64,000 nt of DNA from Burkholderiales bacterium (GCA_947451925.1 CANGAW010000009.1:1-64000), one strand, 5' to 3'. Shown: positions 1-9,240, counted from the first letter of the stretch. The notes: a model not told the origin generated them from the letters alone. Program-made: numbers and translations.

Positions 1-374
1 CGGGTCAATATCGCAGCAAGCTTGCCGAAGCAGCATTGGCGCGGGCACAAATGGCCGCAGAACATGCACAAGAAACCCGGATCAGGGTGGAAAGCATGGC
101 CGAGCAAGTGGCACTGACTGCCGCCGCCGCCCAACCCTTGTGGCAGCAACTGGCGCAGGTGTCGCAACAGACAGAGGCCAATGCGGCCCTAGTCTCGAGG
201 GCTTATGCGCTGGGCGAGGCCGCCTTGTCGGACACGCTGCTGGCGCGCCGCCATGCGATAGAGGCGCAAGCGGCAGCCGAGCTGGCGCAAATTGATGCGC
301 TGCAATCCTGGTCGCGACTACTGCTCGACACGCATGCGATCTGGCGTTTGCATGAGGGGCATGAGCATCACTAA
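1..374 (+). CDS. C-terminal end of an RND-type outer-membrane efflux protein (CzcC/TolC family), cut by the window edge
   Basis: Only the last 123 codons are present; the open frame enters the window at base 3 and ends at TAA 372-374. The visible part is Ala/Gln-rich and helical, with heptad-like spacing of hydrophobic residues, as in the last long coiled-coil hairpin of TolC-family outer-membrane channels. Such proteins are the outer-membrane component of tripartite efflux pumps. The protein ends in a His-rich tail (HEGHEHH), which would fit a metal-efflux (CzcC/CusC) subtype. The family call is by resemblance of a short fragment; the metal specificity is inference from the tail alone. The partner membrane-fusion and RND genes are not in the window. 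Confidence 0.6.
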   Translation, partial: GQYRSKLAEAALARAQMAAEHAQETRIRVESMAEQVALTAAAAQPLWQQLAQVSQQTEANAALVSRAYALGEAALSDTLLARRHAIEAQAAAELAQIDALQSWSRLLLDTHAIWRLHEGHEHH

Positions 375-423
375 GTTTTTGGCAAATGGCTTCAGTTATA
401 CTGCTTTAGTTCGTTAACAACGT

Positions 424-471
424 AAAGACACTGGGTCCCGATTTTCATCGGGACGACTGCCCAGCGTCTTT
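424..471. repeat. Intergenic palindromic repeat, copy A (short form)
   Basis: A 48-bp imperfect inverted repeat. The outer arms are AAAGACACTGGG and CCCAGCGTCTTT, and the inner arms TCCCGA/TCGGGA flank a short loop. It lies between the efflux gene and the CorC-like gene. The same AAAGACRCTGG / CCAGYGTCTTT termini recur at 1941-2024 and 7780-7942, and related cores occur near 10500-10594 and 38930-38962. The structure could act as a transcription terminator or a REP/BIME-like element; that role is inference. Confidence 0.7.
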
Positions 472-558
472 CCCAGTGAAGCACAATCACTGTTCGCATT
501 TCAAACACGCGCTGCGCCACTTTTCTACGGTATAGCGCCCTTACTTTTACGGTGAACA

Positions 559-1833
559 ATGGATACCGTGCCCTTGTGGGTGCAATTCATAGCGCTGGTT
601 GCGCTGATCTGCCTCTCTGCCTTTTTTTCGATTTCAGAAACCGCGCTGATGGCTTTGAACCGCCATCGCGTCAAGCATCTGGCCCGGCGCGGTTCGCGTG
701 GGGCACAAATTACCCTGTGGCTGCTGGATCATACCGACCGCATGCTGTCACTGATTCTGATCGCGAACACTTTGCTCAATGCGATGACGACCGCATTGGT
801 TACGGCGCTGGCGATCACTGCCTTCGGTAATGAAGAATCGGTCATTACGATTGCCACCGGTGTGGTGGCTTTTTTGCTGATCGTGTTTGCCGAAATCACG
901 CCCAAAGTCATTGGCGCAACCTACCCGGAACGCATTGCGCTGCCGGCTGCCTTCATCATCAAACCCTTGCTCACCGTTGGCAAACCGGTGATCTGGTTTG
1001 TGAATTTGTTTGTCCGCGCACTGCTCACTATGTTGCGCATTAAAACGGGCAGCAGTGCGCGTGATCAGCGCATGTCGCCGGAAGAGCTGCGCTCCATGGT
1101 GCTGGAAGGCGGCAATTTTATTCCGGTCAAACATAAAAGTATTTTGCTCAATTTGTTTGATCTGGAACGGGTCACGGTTGAAGATGTGATGACGCCGCGG
1201 GCGCAAATCGAATCGCTGAATTTATCGGTGCCGGTAGAGGAGATCAAACATCAGCTGGCAACCTGTTATCACAACAAACTGCTGGTGCATGAAGGCGAAA
1301 TTAATCAGATTGTCGGCGTGCTGCATGTGCGCAAGGTGATGGCCTTGCTGACTGAAGAAGAAGAAATCACGGCTGAGCATTTCCGTGCGCTGCTGACAGC
1401 GCCTTACTTCATTCCTGCCGAAACCGATCTGTTTACCCAGCTACAGTATTTTCAGGAAAACCACGAACGGCTAGCCGTGATCGTTGATGAATACGGCGAA
1501 GTGCAGGGACTGGTGACACTGGACGACATCATTGAAGAAATGATCGGTGAATTTACTACCTCCACCCCGGGAGCATCGCGTGCCGATCAGTTCGGCTGGG
1601 ACAAGGCCGGCGCCTGTATGCTCGAAGGCAGCATCTCGCTGCGCGACGTCAATAAACGGCTGGGCCTGGACTTTCCGCTTGATGGTCCGAAAACGCTAAA
1701 CGGTCTGTTACTGGAAATTTTGCAGGATATCCCCGAAGCCAGCGTCAGCCTGAAAGTGGCCAACTGTGTCATCGATATCGTGCAAGTACAAAACCAGGCA
1801 ATCAAAACCGTGAAGCTGTATCGTTCCCGCTAG
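559..1833 (+). CDS. CorC/HlyC-family membrane protein with DUF21 and CBS domains
   Basis: A 424-residue protein. Residues 1-190 hold an N-terminal DUF21/CNNM-like membrane module with several hydrophobic segments; it starts with a strongly hydrophobic stretch (FIALVALICLSAFFSISETA) and the SETALMALN motif typical of this family. A pair of CBS domains follows at about 200-330, including the MTPRAQIESL region and the VDEYGEVQGLVTLDDIIEE motif. The C-terminal 80 residues match a CorC_HlyC transporter-associated domain. Relatives (CorC/CorB, YtfL, CNNM) are linked to magnesium/cobalt efflux or resistance, or to polyamine homeostasis, so the substrate here is not certain. It is flanked by palindromic repeats on both sides and appears to be monocistronic. 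Confidence 0.85.
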   Translation: MDTVPLWVQFIALVALICLSAFFSISETALMALNRHRVKHLARRGSRGAQITLWLLDHTDRMLSLILIANTLLNAMTTALVTALAITAFGNEESVITIATGVVAFLLIVFAEITPKVIGATYPERIALPAAFIIKPLLTVGKPVIWFVNLFVRALLTMLRIKTGSSARDQRMSPEELRSMVLEGGNFIPVKHKSILLNLFDLERVTVEDVMTPRAQIESLNLSVPVEEIKHQLATCYHNKLLVHEGEINQIVGVLHVRKVMALLTEEEEITAEHFRALLTAPYFIPAETDLFTQLQYFQENHERLAVIVDEYGEVQGLVTLDDIIEEMIGEFTTSTPGASRADQFGWDKAGACMLEGSISLRDVNKRLGLDFPLDGPKTLNGLLLEILQDIPEASVSLKVANCVIDIVQVQNQAIKTVKLYRSR

Positions 1834-2157
1834 AACGCACTACTGTCCGTAATTTTTTGAATGGATAGCCTTAGACTAAATTAGATTCTGAATTTTATTT
1901 ATTAATGTTCTACAGCGAGATTTTTTTCGGGATTACTACGAAAGACGCTGGGGCGACGGTAGCGGTTGTGGCGCATTCCAATTTCCTAAGGTCATCCCGG
2001 CGCAGGCCGGGATCCAGTGTCTTTCGTTAATGACGATAGTAGGGAAAACAGCTTAATTGTTGCAAGGCCGCGTCAGCCGGCGCAGCACTGATACGGTCTT
2101 TCCTGCGGCCTGCTTTGACGACGAAAGACGATGCTCTAAGCACGCTGCGTCAAGGCT
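1834..2157. other. Intergenic region between corC-like gene and pilB
   Basis: 324 bp without a convincing gene. It begins with an AT-rich stretch (about 1850-1930) that could hold promoter elements, followed by a repeat copy at 1941-2024. A short open frame running through the end of the region overlaps pilB in another frame, lacks family features and is not called. No clear sigma-70 promoter for pilB could be fixed by eye. Confidence 0.5.
1941..2024. repeat. Intergenic palindromic repeat, copy B
   Basis: An 84-bp element bounded by AAAGACGCTGG at the left and CCAGTGTCTTT at the right, which are inverted copies of each other. The right part contains a GC-rich hairpin (ATCCCGGCGCAGGCCGGGAT) of the kind seen near 10500 and 38930. 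It lies between the CorC-like gene and pilB. Confidence 0.7.
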
Positions 2158-3891
2158 ATGGTGTCGGCCATGCAGCCTACCATCGCTTCCTCCCCGCCCA
2201 TCCCCGGTTTGCCGCGCGCCCTGCTGCAGGCCGGCTTGCTCAGCAGCGCGCAGCTCGAGATTCTGAACCGCAGCAGCAGCACTGAAAAAATCCCCTTCAT
2301 CGATGCGCTGCTAAAAAGCAGATTGCTTGATGCAATGGCACTGGCGCAATTTTGTTCGCACACTTTTGCCTGTCCCTTGCTGGATTTGTCTGCACTCAAT
2401 CCACAGTCGCTGCCGGAAAAAATCATTGATGCCCGGCTGATGCAAAGCGACCGCGTGGTGGTGCTGTCCCGTCGCGGCAACAAACTCTTTGTCGGCGTCT
2501 CTGACCCGACGCAAACCCAGTCGCTGGACCAGATCAAATTTCAGACTGGTCTGAGTGTGGAGCCGGTAGTGGTGCCGCATCCACAATTAGTTGAACTGAT
2601 TGGCCGGCTGTGTCAGAGCACCGAGCAAAATTTATCCGAATTCATTGGCGACGATCTGGACAATATTGCGCTGGTTGACGAATCAGCCAGCAATACGTCC
2701 AGCGACGCCAATAACAGCGAAATCGATGATGCGCCGGTCGTACGTTTCCTGCAAAAGATTCTGACCGACGCCATCAATCTGGGTGCTTCCGATTTGCATT
2801 TCGAACCCTTCGAAAAATATTACCGCATCCGTTTCCGGGTTGACGGCGTGTTGCGCGAGATTGCCCAGCCGCCCCTGGCCATCAAAGAAAAAATCGCTTC
2901 GCGCATCAAGGTTATCTCGCGGCTCGACATTGCCGAAAAACGGGTGCCGCAAGACGGCCGCATGAAGCTGGCCGTATCAGCCACGCGCAGTATTGATTTT
3001 CGGGTGTCGACTCTGCCGACGCTGTTTGGCGAAAAAATCGTCATGCGTATTCTTGACGGCAGTCAGGCCCAGCTCGGCATTGATGCGCTTGGCTATGAAG
3101 CCGAACAAAAAAGCGTGCTGATGGCAGCCATTCAGCGCCCCTACGGCATGGTGCTGGTAACGGGACCGACCGGCTCCGGCAAAACGGTGTCGCTCTACAC
3201 CTGTTTAAATATCCTGAATCAGTCGGGCATCAATATCGCCACTGCCGAAGACCCGGCCGAAATCAATCTGCCCGGCGTCAATCAGGTCAACATCAATGAC
3301 CGCGCCGGCCTGACATTTCCGGTCGCGCTCAAGGCCTTTTTGCGGCAAGACCCGGACATCATCATGGTCGGCGAAATTCGCGATCTGGAAACGGCCGACA
3401 TTGCGATCAAAGCCGCACAAACCGGACACATGGTGTTCTCCACGCTGCATACCAACGACGCACCGGCAACGCTCACGCGCCTGTTGAACATGGGCGTGGC
3501 ACCTTTCAACATCGCCTCGGCAGTCAACCTGATTACCGCACAAAGGCTGGCGCGACGCTTATGCAGCTGCAAAGTGCCGGCTGACATTCCCCACGAAACG
3601 CTGCTTGAAGCCGGCTTCACCGACAGTGATCTTGATGGCAGCTGGCAGCCTTATCAGGCTAAAGGCTGCGAGCGTTGCAATGACTCCGGCTACAAAGGCC
3701 GGGTCGGCATTTACCAGGTGATGCCGATTAGTCAGGAGATAGAAAAAATCATTCTCGCGCACGGCAGCGCAATGGAAATAGAAGCGCAATCGCGGCGCGA
3801 TGGCGTGAAAACCTTGCGCGAATCGGGCTTGTTGAAAATCCGGCAGGGCATGACCAGTCTGGAAGAAATCCTCGGCTGTACCAACCACTGA
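2158..3891 (+). CDS. pilB: Type IV pilus assembly ATPase PilB
   Basis: The cytoplasmic hexameric ATPase that powers pilus extension. The protein has 577 residues, the usual length. The N-terminal MshE/T2SE-N domain occupies about residues 15-160. The ATPase core follows, with Walker A GPTGSGKT at 336-343, an Asp box around TAEDPAE, a Walker B-type stretch (DPDIIMVGEIRD) and a His box (STLHTNDAP). Near the C-terminus a tetracysteine zinc site (CSC...CERC) is followed by GYKGRVGIYQV, all typical of PilB/GspE. ATG 2158 has an AAGG very close upstream; GTG 2161 or ATG 2170 would give better spacing, so the start is uncertain by a few codons. It is first in a pilB-pilC-pilD-coaE run. Confidence 0.95.
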   Translation: MVSAMQPTIASSPPIPGLPRALLQAGLLSSAQLEILNRSSSTEKIPFIDALLKSRLLDAMALAQFCSHTFACPLLDLSALNPQSLPEKIIDARLMQSDRVVVLSRRGNKLFVGVSDPTQTQSLDQIKFQTGLSVEPVVVPHPQLVELIGRLCQSTEQNLSEFIGDDLDNIALVDESASNTSSDANNSEIDDAPVVRFLQKILTDAINLGASDLHFEPFEKYYRIRFRVDGVLREIAQPPLAIKEKIASRIKVISRLDIAEKRVPQDGRMKLAVSATRSIDFRVSTLPTLFGEKIVMRILDGSQAQLGIDALGYEAEQKSVLMAAIQRPYGMVLVTGPTGSGKTVSLYTCLNILNQSGINIATAEDPAEINLPGVNQVNINDRAGLTFPVALKAFLRQDPDIIMVGEIRDLETADIAIKAAQTGHMVFSTLHTNDAPATLTRLLNMGVAPFNIASAVNLITAQRLARRLCSCKVPADIPHETLLEAGFTDSDLDGSWQPYQAKGCERCNDSGYKGRVGIYQVMPISQEIEKIILAHGSAMEIEAQSRRDGVKTLRESGLLKIRQGMTSLEEILGCTNH

Positions 3892-3905
3892 CAAAGGAGC
3901 AGCAG

Positions 3906-5135
3906 ATGGCAACCTCCAACCCCACGCGCGCGCTGGCAGCACAGACTGAAGCGATTTTTTCCTGGGAAGGCAAAGATAAAAACGGCCGCCCCGTTCAGGG
4001 CGAATTGCGGGCCAGTGGTGCGGCCAGCGTCGCGGTGAGTTTGCGCAAGCAGGGCATTGTGGTCGGGCAGATCAAAAAGAAGCGCTTCGCCCGCGGCAAA
4101 AAAATCAGCGAAAAAGATATCTGCTTTTTTACCCGCCAACTGGCGACCATGCTTAAGGCAGGCGTGCCCTTATTGCAAACCTTTGACATTGTCTCGCGTG
4201 GACATGGCAATCCGGCCGTGTCGCGGCTGCTGCAGGAAATCCGCGCCGACGTGGAAACCGGCACCTGCCTGAATCAGGCCTTTCGCCGCTATCCGCAATA
4301 TTTTGATCCGCTGTTTTGCAATCTGGTGGCAGCCGGTGAGCAGGCCGGCATTCTGGAAGCCTTGCTGGCACGGCTGGCCACGTACAAGGAAAAAACGCTG
4401 GCCATCAAGGGCAAGATTCGCTCGGCACTGTTTTATCCAATCGCCATTCTGGCGGTCGCTTTTATTGTGACGGCCGTGATCATGATCTGGGTGGTGCCCG
4501 CATTTAAAAGCGTCTTTTCCAGTTTTGGCGCCGAGCTGCCTTTGCCCACACTGGTAGTGATCTGGCTGTCGGACCAGTTCGTGCGTTACTGGTACGGCCT
4601 GTTGGCGGTGATGATCATCGCCAGCAGCCTGTTTTTGCGGGCCTGGAAAAGATCGCCTGCGATGCAGGCCGCAACGGACCGCCTGCTGCTGAAATTACCG
4701 GTATTTGGCGAAGTTGTACGCAAGGCCATCATTGCCCGCTGGACCCGGACCTTGTCGACCATGTTTGCCGCCGGTGTGCCACTGGTTGAATCGCTGGAGT
4801 CCGTCGGTGGTGCCGCCGGCAATGCGGTGTACCATCAAGCCACCCGTAAAATTGCTGCTGCCGTCAACAGTGGCACCAGCCTGATGATGGCGATGCAAAA
4901 TACGCAGGTCTTTCCCTCAATGGTGACGCAAATGGTGGCCATTGGCGAAGAGTCTGGCGCACTCGACCAGATGCTGGCCAAGGTCGCCGAATTTTACGAG
5001 GACGAAGTCGATCAGTCCGTCGCTTCCCTGTCCTCATTGATGGAGCCGGCGATCATGGTCATACTGGGCGTACTGATCGGCGGGCTGGTCATTGCGATGT
5101 ACATGCCTATATTCAAACTGGGTTCGGTAGTCTGA
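3906..5135 (+). CDS. pilC: Type IV pilus inner-membrane platform protein PilC
   Basis: An integral inner-membrane platform protein of the pilus motor, 409 residues. It contains two T2SF/GspF domains (about residues 75-200 and 275-400). Each starts with a conserved FTRQLATMLKAGVPLLQ or WTRTLSTMFAAGVPLVE helix, and each is followed by hydrophobic segments (around 175-200, 220-240 and 380-400). The start ATG is preceded by an AAAGGAGCAG ribosome-binding site at good spacing. The gene begins 14 nt after pilB, and its TGA stop overlaps the pilD ATG, so translation of the two is probably coupled. Confidence 0.96.
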   Translation: MATSNPTRALAAQTEAIFSWEGKDKNGRPVQGELRASGAASVAVSLRKQGIVVGQIKKKRFARGKKISEKDICFFTRQLATMLKAGVPLLQTFDIVSRGHGNPAVSRLLQEIRADVETGTCLNQAFRRYPQYFDPLFCNLVAAGEQAGILEALLARLATYKEKTLAIKGKIRSALFYPIAILAVAFIVTAVIMIWVVPAFKSVFSSFGAELPLPTLVVIWLSDQFVRYWYGLLAVMIIASSLFLRAWKRSPAMQAATDRLLLKLPVFGEVVRKAIIARWTRTLSTMFAAGVPLVESLESVGGAAGNAVYHQATRKIAAAVNSGTSLMMAMQNTQVFPSMVTQMVAIGEESGALDQMLAKVAEFYEDEVDQSVASLSSLMEPAIMVILGVLIGGLVIAMYMPIFKLGSVV

Positions 5136-6010
5136 TGATGGACGAATTAATTACAATCCTGATAGCACCCCCTGCGACCCCGGCCGCCGTTTTGTTGTGG
5201 GCCGTAATCGGTCTGATGATGGGCAGTTTTCTGAACGTGGTCATTCACCGTCTGCCGGTGATGATGCAGCGCGAATCCGACAACTACGTGGCCGCAGAAA
5301 ACGATCAGCCGCCTGTGCATACCGAACGCTACAACCTGCTGCTGCCTCGCTCTGCCTGCCCTGTCTGCCACCACCCGCTGAGCGCCGTTGAAAATATTCC
5401 GCTCTTGAGTTTTCTCTGGCTGCGCGGCCGCTGCCGGCACTGCAAGACACCGATCCCTTCACGCTATCCCATCGTTGAGTTATGCACTGCTGCGTTAACC
5501 GCACTGGTAGCGTGGCGGATGGGTACGCAAACCCTGGGGCTGGCGTCACTGGTGATGCTGTGGTTCTTAATTGCGATGAGTTGTATTGACCTCGATACGC
5601 AAATTCTGCCGGATGATTTAACTCTGCCACTACTATGGCTGGGCCTGCTGTTCAATCTGCATGGCGGCTTCGTGCCACTGCAAGATGCGGTCATTGGCGC
5701 GGCCGCTGGCTACCTGTCGCTGTGGCTGGTTTACTGGCTGTTTCGCTTTGCCACCGGCAAAGAAGGCATAGGCTACGGCGACTTCAAATTGCTCGCTGCG
5801 CTGGGAGCCTGGCTGGGCTGGGTCATGCTGCCCTTGATTGTGCTGCTGTCTTCTGCCATTGGCGCCTTAGTCGGCTTGCTGCTGATTGCGCTGCGCGGTC
5901 ATGCCCGCGACAAACCGATTCCGTTCGGCCCTTTTCTGGCCATGGCCGGCCTGGTCGCGCTGCTGGCAGGCGATGCGATCATTGCGTTTTATCTGAGCAA
6001 ACTAACCTAA
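5135..6010 (+). CDS. pilD: Prepilin peptidase / N-methyltransferase PilD
   Basis: A membrane aspartic protease (family A24) that cleaves the leader of type IV prepilins and pseudopilins and N-methylates the new N-terminus. It has 291 residues. The cytoplasmic zinc-binding loop carries paired CxxC motifs (CPVC and CRHC, residues about 72-101). The two catalytic aspartates lie in the DLDTQILPD stretch and in the GYGDFKLLAA motif. Several transmembrane segments fill the rest. The start overlaps the pilC stop by one base. The protein may also serve a type II secretion system, which cannot be judged here. Confidence 0.96.
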   Translation: MMDELITILIAPPATPAAVLLWAVIGLMMGSFLNVVIHRLPVMMQRESDNYVAAENDQPPVHTERYNLLLPRSACPVCHHPLSAVENIPLLSFLWLRGRCRHCKTPIPSRYPIVELCTAALTALVAWRMGTQTLGLASLVMLWFLIAMSCIDLDTQILPDDLTLPLLWLGLLFNLHGGFVPLQDAVIGAAAGYLSLWLVYWLFRFATGKEGIGYGDFKLLAALGAWLGWVMLPLIVLLSSAIGALVGLLLIALRGHARDKPIPFGPFLAMAGLVALLAGDAIIAFYLSKLT

Positions 6011-6036
6011 ACTTCGCTGAACAAGCCTTGATTTAC

Positions 6037-6666
6037 ATGATCCATCCTGATTCGACACGCCCACACTTTTCCATTGGCCTGACTGGCGGCATAGGCAGCG
6101 GAAAATCTGCTGTAGCCGACCTGTTTGCGCAACGCGGTGCAGCCATCATTGATACCGATCTGATCGCCCATGCACTGACGGCTCCGGGTGGTGCAGCTAT
6201 TGCGGCCATTCGCGCTGCTTTCGGCGAGGCCTTCATTACTGCCGAAGGGGCGCTTAACCGTGCCGCCATGCGTGAGAAAGTCTTTACCGATCCTGCGGCA
6301 CGGCAAACACTCGAAGCCATCCTGCATCCGCAGATTCGCGAACAAACCGAAGTCGCCGCTTCGATGGCCAGCGGCCCCTACCGGATTTTTGTCGTGCCCC
6401 TGCTGGTGGAGTCCAAAAACTGGCGCCAGCGGGTAGACCGGGTTCTGGTGGTGGATTGCAGCGAAAGCCTGCAGCTTAAGCGGGTCATGCAGCGCAATCA
6501 GTTATCTGCCCCGCAGGTGCAGGCCATCATGAATAGTCAGGCTAGCCGGGCCGACCGGCTCGCGGCAGCTGACGACATTGTCAGCAATGAAAACGGATTC
6601 GAGACGCTGGAAATAGAGGTAGAACGCCTGCATCGCCTCTATCTGAGCCTGGCAGGGAAGAAATAA
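6037..6666 (+). CDS. coaE: Dephospho-CoA kinase CoaE
   Basis: Phosphorylates the ribose 3'-OH of dephospho-CoA, the last step of coenzyme A synthesis. The 209-residue protein begins at ATG 6037; the open frame extends further upstream only as a shadow of pilD. It has the P-loop GGIGSGKS near the N-terminus, then the DTDLIAHALT segment, a REKVFTDP motif and a LLVESKNW/VVDCS region, all typical of CoaE. It starts 26 nt after pilD. The pilD-coaE-zapD-yacG order is common in beta- and gammaproteobacteria. Confidence 0.95.
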   Translation: MIHPDSTRPHFSIGLTGGIGSGKSAVADLFAQRGAAIIDTDLIAHALTAPGGAAIAAIRAAFGEAFITAEGALNRAAMREKVFTDPAARQTLEAILHPQIREQTEVAASMASGPYRIFVVPLLVESKNWRQRVDRVLVVDCSESLQLKRVMQRNQLSAPQVQAIMNSQASRADRLAAADDIVSNENGFETLEIEVERLHRLYLSLAGKK

Positions 6667-6763
6667 GCGTAAAACAGGGCAAGATGTTTGTATTTTCCGA
6701 CTACTTCGTTCAGAATCACATCAGTTATTTTCTCGTCAATTCCAACTCTTGAGGAACGCCGTT

Positions 6764-7519
6764 TTGATCGTTTACGAATACCCTTTCAACGAGCGTATTC
6801 GCACTTTGCTGCGGTTGGAAGACCTGTACGAAAAATTTATGTTCTTCGTCCAGCAAGACCATCCGCTACAGCACCATGCTGCACTGGCAACGATCTACGA
6901 GATCATTGATGTTGCCGGTCGCGCCGATCTGAAGTCCGATTTATTGCAAGAGCTGGAACGCCAGAAACAGACGCTGCTGGGTTTCAAGTCCAACCCCAAT
7001 GTCGAAAGCGAGCGGCTCGACGCCATCCTGTCCGACATCGAGCAAGCCAGCACGGCCTTAATCAAGGTGCAGGGCAAAACCGGCCAGCAAATCCGTGAAA
7101 ACGAATGGCTGATGAGCATACGCGGGCGCACCATCATTCCCGGTGGCGCCAGCGACTTTGATCTGCCCTCTTACTTCGCCTGGCAACACTGGCCTGCGGG
7201 GCATAGACGCACCGATATTATGACCTGGTTCGCACCACTGGAGCCGCTGTTCTCCGCCATTACCATTGTGCTGCGCCTGCTGCGCGAATCCGGTCGCGCC
7301 ACCCATGTGGTCGCCGCAAACGGCAGCTTCCAGCAAATGCTGCAAGGCCGCACCTACCAGATCGTGCGCGTCTCGCTCGACGAGCAGCTGGGCGCCATCC
7401 CTGAAATTTCTGCCAATAAGCACGTACTGTGGATACGCTTCATGAGTCAGGGCGGCGACATGAAGCCCAAGGCCTTCGAAGGCGACGTGCCGTTCGAGCT
7501 AAGCCTCTGCAACTTCTGA
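6764..7519 (+). CDS. zapD: Z-ring associated cell division protein ZapD
   Basis: A cytoplasmic protein that cross-links FtsZ filaments. The sequence [18 protein letters not shown] at the N-terminus, a helical middle and a beta-rich C-terminal half match ZapD (DUF1342). I choose TTG 6764, which gives a protein of 251 residues starting [10 protein letters not shown]. It has a GAGG element (6751-6754) nine bases upstream, and homologues begin at this point. A second TTG at 6749 would add five residues. It lies between coaE and yacG and is probably cotranscribed with them. Its partner FtsZ is encoded at 15.7-16.9 kb. Confidence 0.92.
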   Translation: MIVYEYPFNERIRTLLRLEDLYEKFMFFVQQDHPLQHHAALATIYEIIDVAGRADLKSDLLQELERQKQTLLGFKSNPNVESERLDAILSDIEQASTALIKVQGKTGQQIRENEWLMSIRGRTIIPGGASDFDLPSYFAWQHWPAGHRRTDIMTWFAPLEPLFSAITIVLRLLRESGRATHVVAANGSFQQMLQGRTYQIVRVSLDEQLGAIPEISANKHVLWIRFMSQGGDMKPKAFEGDVPFELSLCNF

Positions 7520-7533
7520 TTGCACCCAATATC

Positions 7534-7713
7534 ATGGTGACGACTGTCAATTGCCCGACCTGCGGCACAAAAGTAGAGTGGACCGAAGCGAATAAATTTC
7601 GCCCGTTTTGTTCGGAGCGATGCAAACAGATTGATCTCGGTGCCTGGGCCGAAGAAAAGTATGTGATCCCTGGCGCGCTGCCAGTGGATGATGAGGACCT
7701 TGAGGGTCAGTGA
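7534..7713 (+). CDS. yacG: DNA gyrase inhibitor YacG (zinc-binding)
   Basis: A 59-residue protein that starts at ATG 7534. It carries the zinc-binding pattern CPTC...FCSERC (two pairs of Cys about 15 residues apart), then [14 protein letters not shown] and an acidic tail. This is the standard YacG architecture. In E. coli, YacG binds GyrB and inhibits gyrase. It follows zapD by 14 nt, as expected for the coaE-zapD-yacG unit, and is the last gene before a large palindromic repeat. Confidence 0.93.
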   Translation: MVTTVNCPTCGTKVEWTEANKFRPFCSERCKQIDLGAWAEEKYVIPGALPVDDEDLEGQ

Positions 7714-7779
7714 TTGCTTCGCTGGCTTAACCGCAAGCGCAACAAACGCTTCACTGGCTGCCATTTTTGTTCATTAACG

Positions 7780-7942
7780 AAAGACACTAGGCCCCGATTT
7801 TCATCGGGAGCGTAGTGGGGAATTCAGACTGCATGCAGTCCGCCCACGCAGCAGTCGTCCCATGCAAGTGACGACGGTAGGGATTAAGACGCTACTCACA
7901 CAACTACCGTCGCCCCAGCGCAGGCTGGGGCCCAGTGTCTTT
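7780..7942. repeat. Intergenic palindromic repeat, copy C (long composite)
   Basis: A 163-bp element that fills the gap between the convergent genes yacG and mutT. It begins AAAGACACTAGG and ends CCCAGTGTCTTT, inverted copies of each other. Inside are two hairpin modules: CCCGATTTTCATCGGG near the left end, as in copy A, and a GCCCCAGCGCAGGCTGGGGC hairpin near the right end. It looks like a composite of two related units and may serve as a bidirectional terminator. Confidence 0.7.
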
Positions 7943-7948
7943 AGCAGC

Positions 7949-8368
7949 TTATCCACCAGCTAGTTCACCAAAACGCAGCCTGTCCAGCCATTCCAGTAAG
8001 GGTATCGTAGCCGGCAACACTGGCTCTACCGCCACGCTTCCCTGCCACGCCAGCTCCTGCCCTTCCAGCGATTGCGGCTGTCCTTGCCATTCGCGGCTGA
8101 TAAAGAAATGCAGCCGGACATGCGCATGCGGGTAGACATGTTCGACTCCGCACCACTCTTCGGCCGTCACGATGCGCACGCCGATTTCTTCTTCGAATTC
8201 GCGCTTTAAGGCATCGAACACGGATTCGCCGGCTTCGACTTTACCGCCGGGGAATTCCCAGTAACCGGCATAGGGCTTACCCTCGGGCCGGCGCGCCAGC
8301 AGCACATCGCCATTGGCCTGCATCAGGATGCCGACCGCTACGTGTATGGGTGCAGGCTTATCCTTCAT
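7949..8368 (-). CDS. MutT-type NUDIX hydrolase
   Basis: A 139-residue NUDIX pyrophosphatase, probably of the 8-oxo-dGTP (MutT) class. The NUDIX box GGKVEAGESVFDALKREFEEEIGV (residues about 41-64) fits Gx5Ex7REUxEExGU. The protein begins with HVAVGILMQANGDVLLARRP, as in MutT. The start codon overlaps the stop of the upstream DUF815 ATPase by one base, so the two are probably coupled. A cofused thiamine-phosphate synthase domain, common in gammaproteobacterial relatives, is absent. Confidence 0.88.
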   Translation of the reverse strand: MKDKPAPIHVAVGILMQANGDVLLARRPEGKPYAGYWEFPGGKVEAGESVFDALKREFEEEIGVRIVTAEEWCGVEHVYPHAHVRLHFFISREWQGQPQSLEGQELAWQGSVAVEPVLPATIPLLEWLDRLRFGELAGG

Positions 8369-9234
8369 CAGGCTGAATGCTTGCCCGCATAGTCACGCGC
8401 AAACTGCCAGGCCACGCGACCGGAACGCGATCCGCGCTGCAAAGCCCAGCGCAGCGCATCCGCCTCGGCCTCGGCGGGCGCGGGATCGACACCAAAGTGA
8501 CGCAACCAGTAGCGCACGATATCGAGATAATCATCCTGCCGGAACGGATAAAACGACACCCACAAACCGAAACGCTCGGAGAGGGAAATTTTTTCTTCGA
8601 CGGTTTCGCCAGGATGTACATCGCCATCGTCAGTATGCGTGTACGTGGCATTGTCGGACATGCGCTCGGGCAGCAAGTGCCGGCGGTTGGAAGTCGCATA
8701 GATCAGCACATTGTCGGACTGCGCAGCGATACTGCCGTCGAGTGCCACCTTCAGTGCCTTGTAGCCGCTTTCGCCTTCTTCAAAGGACAGGTCGTCACAG
8801 AAAATAATGAAGCGCTCGGGCCGTTGTGCGACCAGTTCCACAATGTCGGGCAAATCAGCCAGATGTTCTTTTTCGACCTCAATCAGGCGCAAGCCTTGCC
8901 CGGCATATTGATTGAGGCAGGCTTTGATCAGGGAAGATTTGCCGGTGCCACGGGCGCCGGTCAGCAGCACATTGTTGGCCGGCTTGCCATTGACGAATTG
9001 CAGGGTGTTTTGTTCGATCTGCTCTTTTTGCGGACCAATATTGCGCAGATCGTCGAGGCGGATTTTGCCCGCATGTTTTACCGCTTGCAGTCGTCCGCGC
9101 CCATCGCGGGAGACGCGCCAGCGAAACGCGGTCGCTGCCTGCCAGTCCACATCGGCCGCAGCCGCTGGCAACAGCGGCTCGATACGGGCCAGCAGCGCTT
9201 CAGCGCGGACTAAAAATTGTTCGAGTTCTTTCAT
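8368..9234 (-). CDS. AAA-type ATP-binding protein, DUF815 family
   Basis: A 288-residue P-loop ATPase. Walker A is GARGTGKS (residues 93-100), a Walker B-like FIIFCDDLSFEE follows at about 145-155, and a sensor-like YATSNRRHLLPE stretch comes later. The first 60 residues are helical. The domain corresponds to DUF815, a common betaproteobacterial family without a settled role. It sits in a secA-argJ-DUF815-mutT run on the minus strand, seven bases from argJ. No function is assigned. Confidence 0.88.
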   Translation of the reverse strand: MKELEQFLVRAEALLARIEPLLPAAAADVDWQAATAFRWRVSRDGRGRLQAVKHAGKIRLDDLRNIGPQKEQIEQNTLQFVNGKPANNVLLTGARGTGKSSLIKACLNQYAGQGLRLIEVEKEHLADLPDIVELVAQRPERFIIFCDDLSFEEGESGYKALKVALDGSIAAQSDNVLIYATSNRRHLLPERMSDNATYTHTDDGDVHPGETVEEKISLSERFGLWVSFYPFRQDDYLDIVRYWLRHFGVDPAPAEAEADALRWALQRGSRSGRVAWQFARDYAGKHSA

Positions 9235-9240
9235 CGGGAT

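Noticed and set aside
2057..2266. A 69-codon frame overlapping the start of pilB
   Set aside because: Runs in another frame into pilB, Ser/Pro/Arg-rich, no family features.
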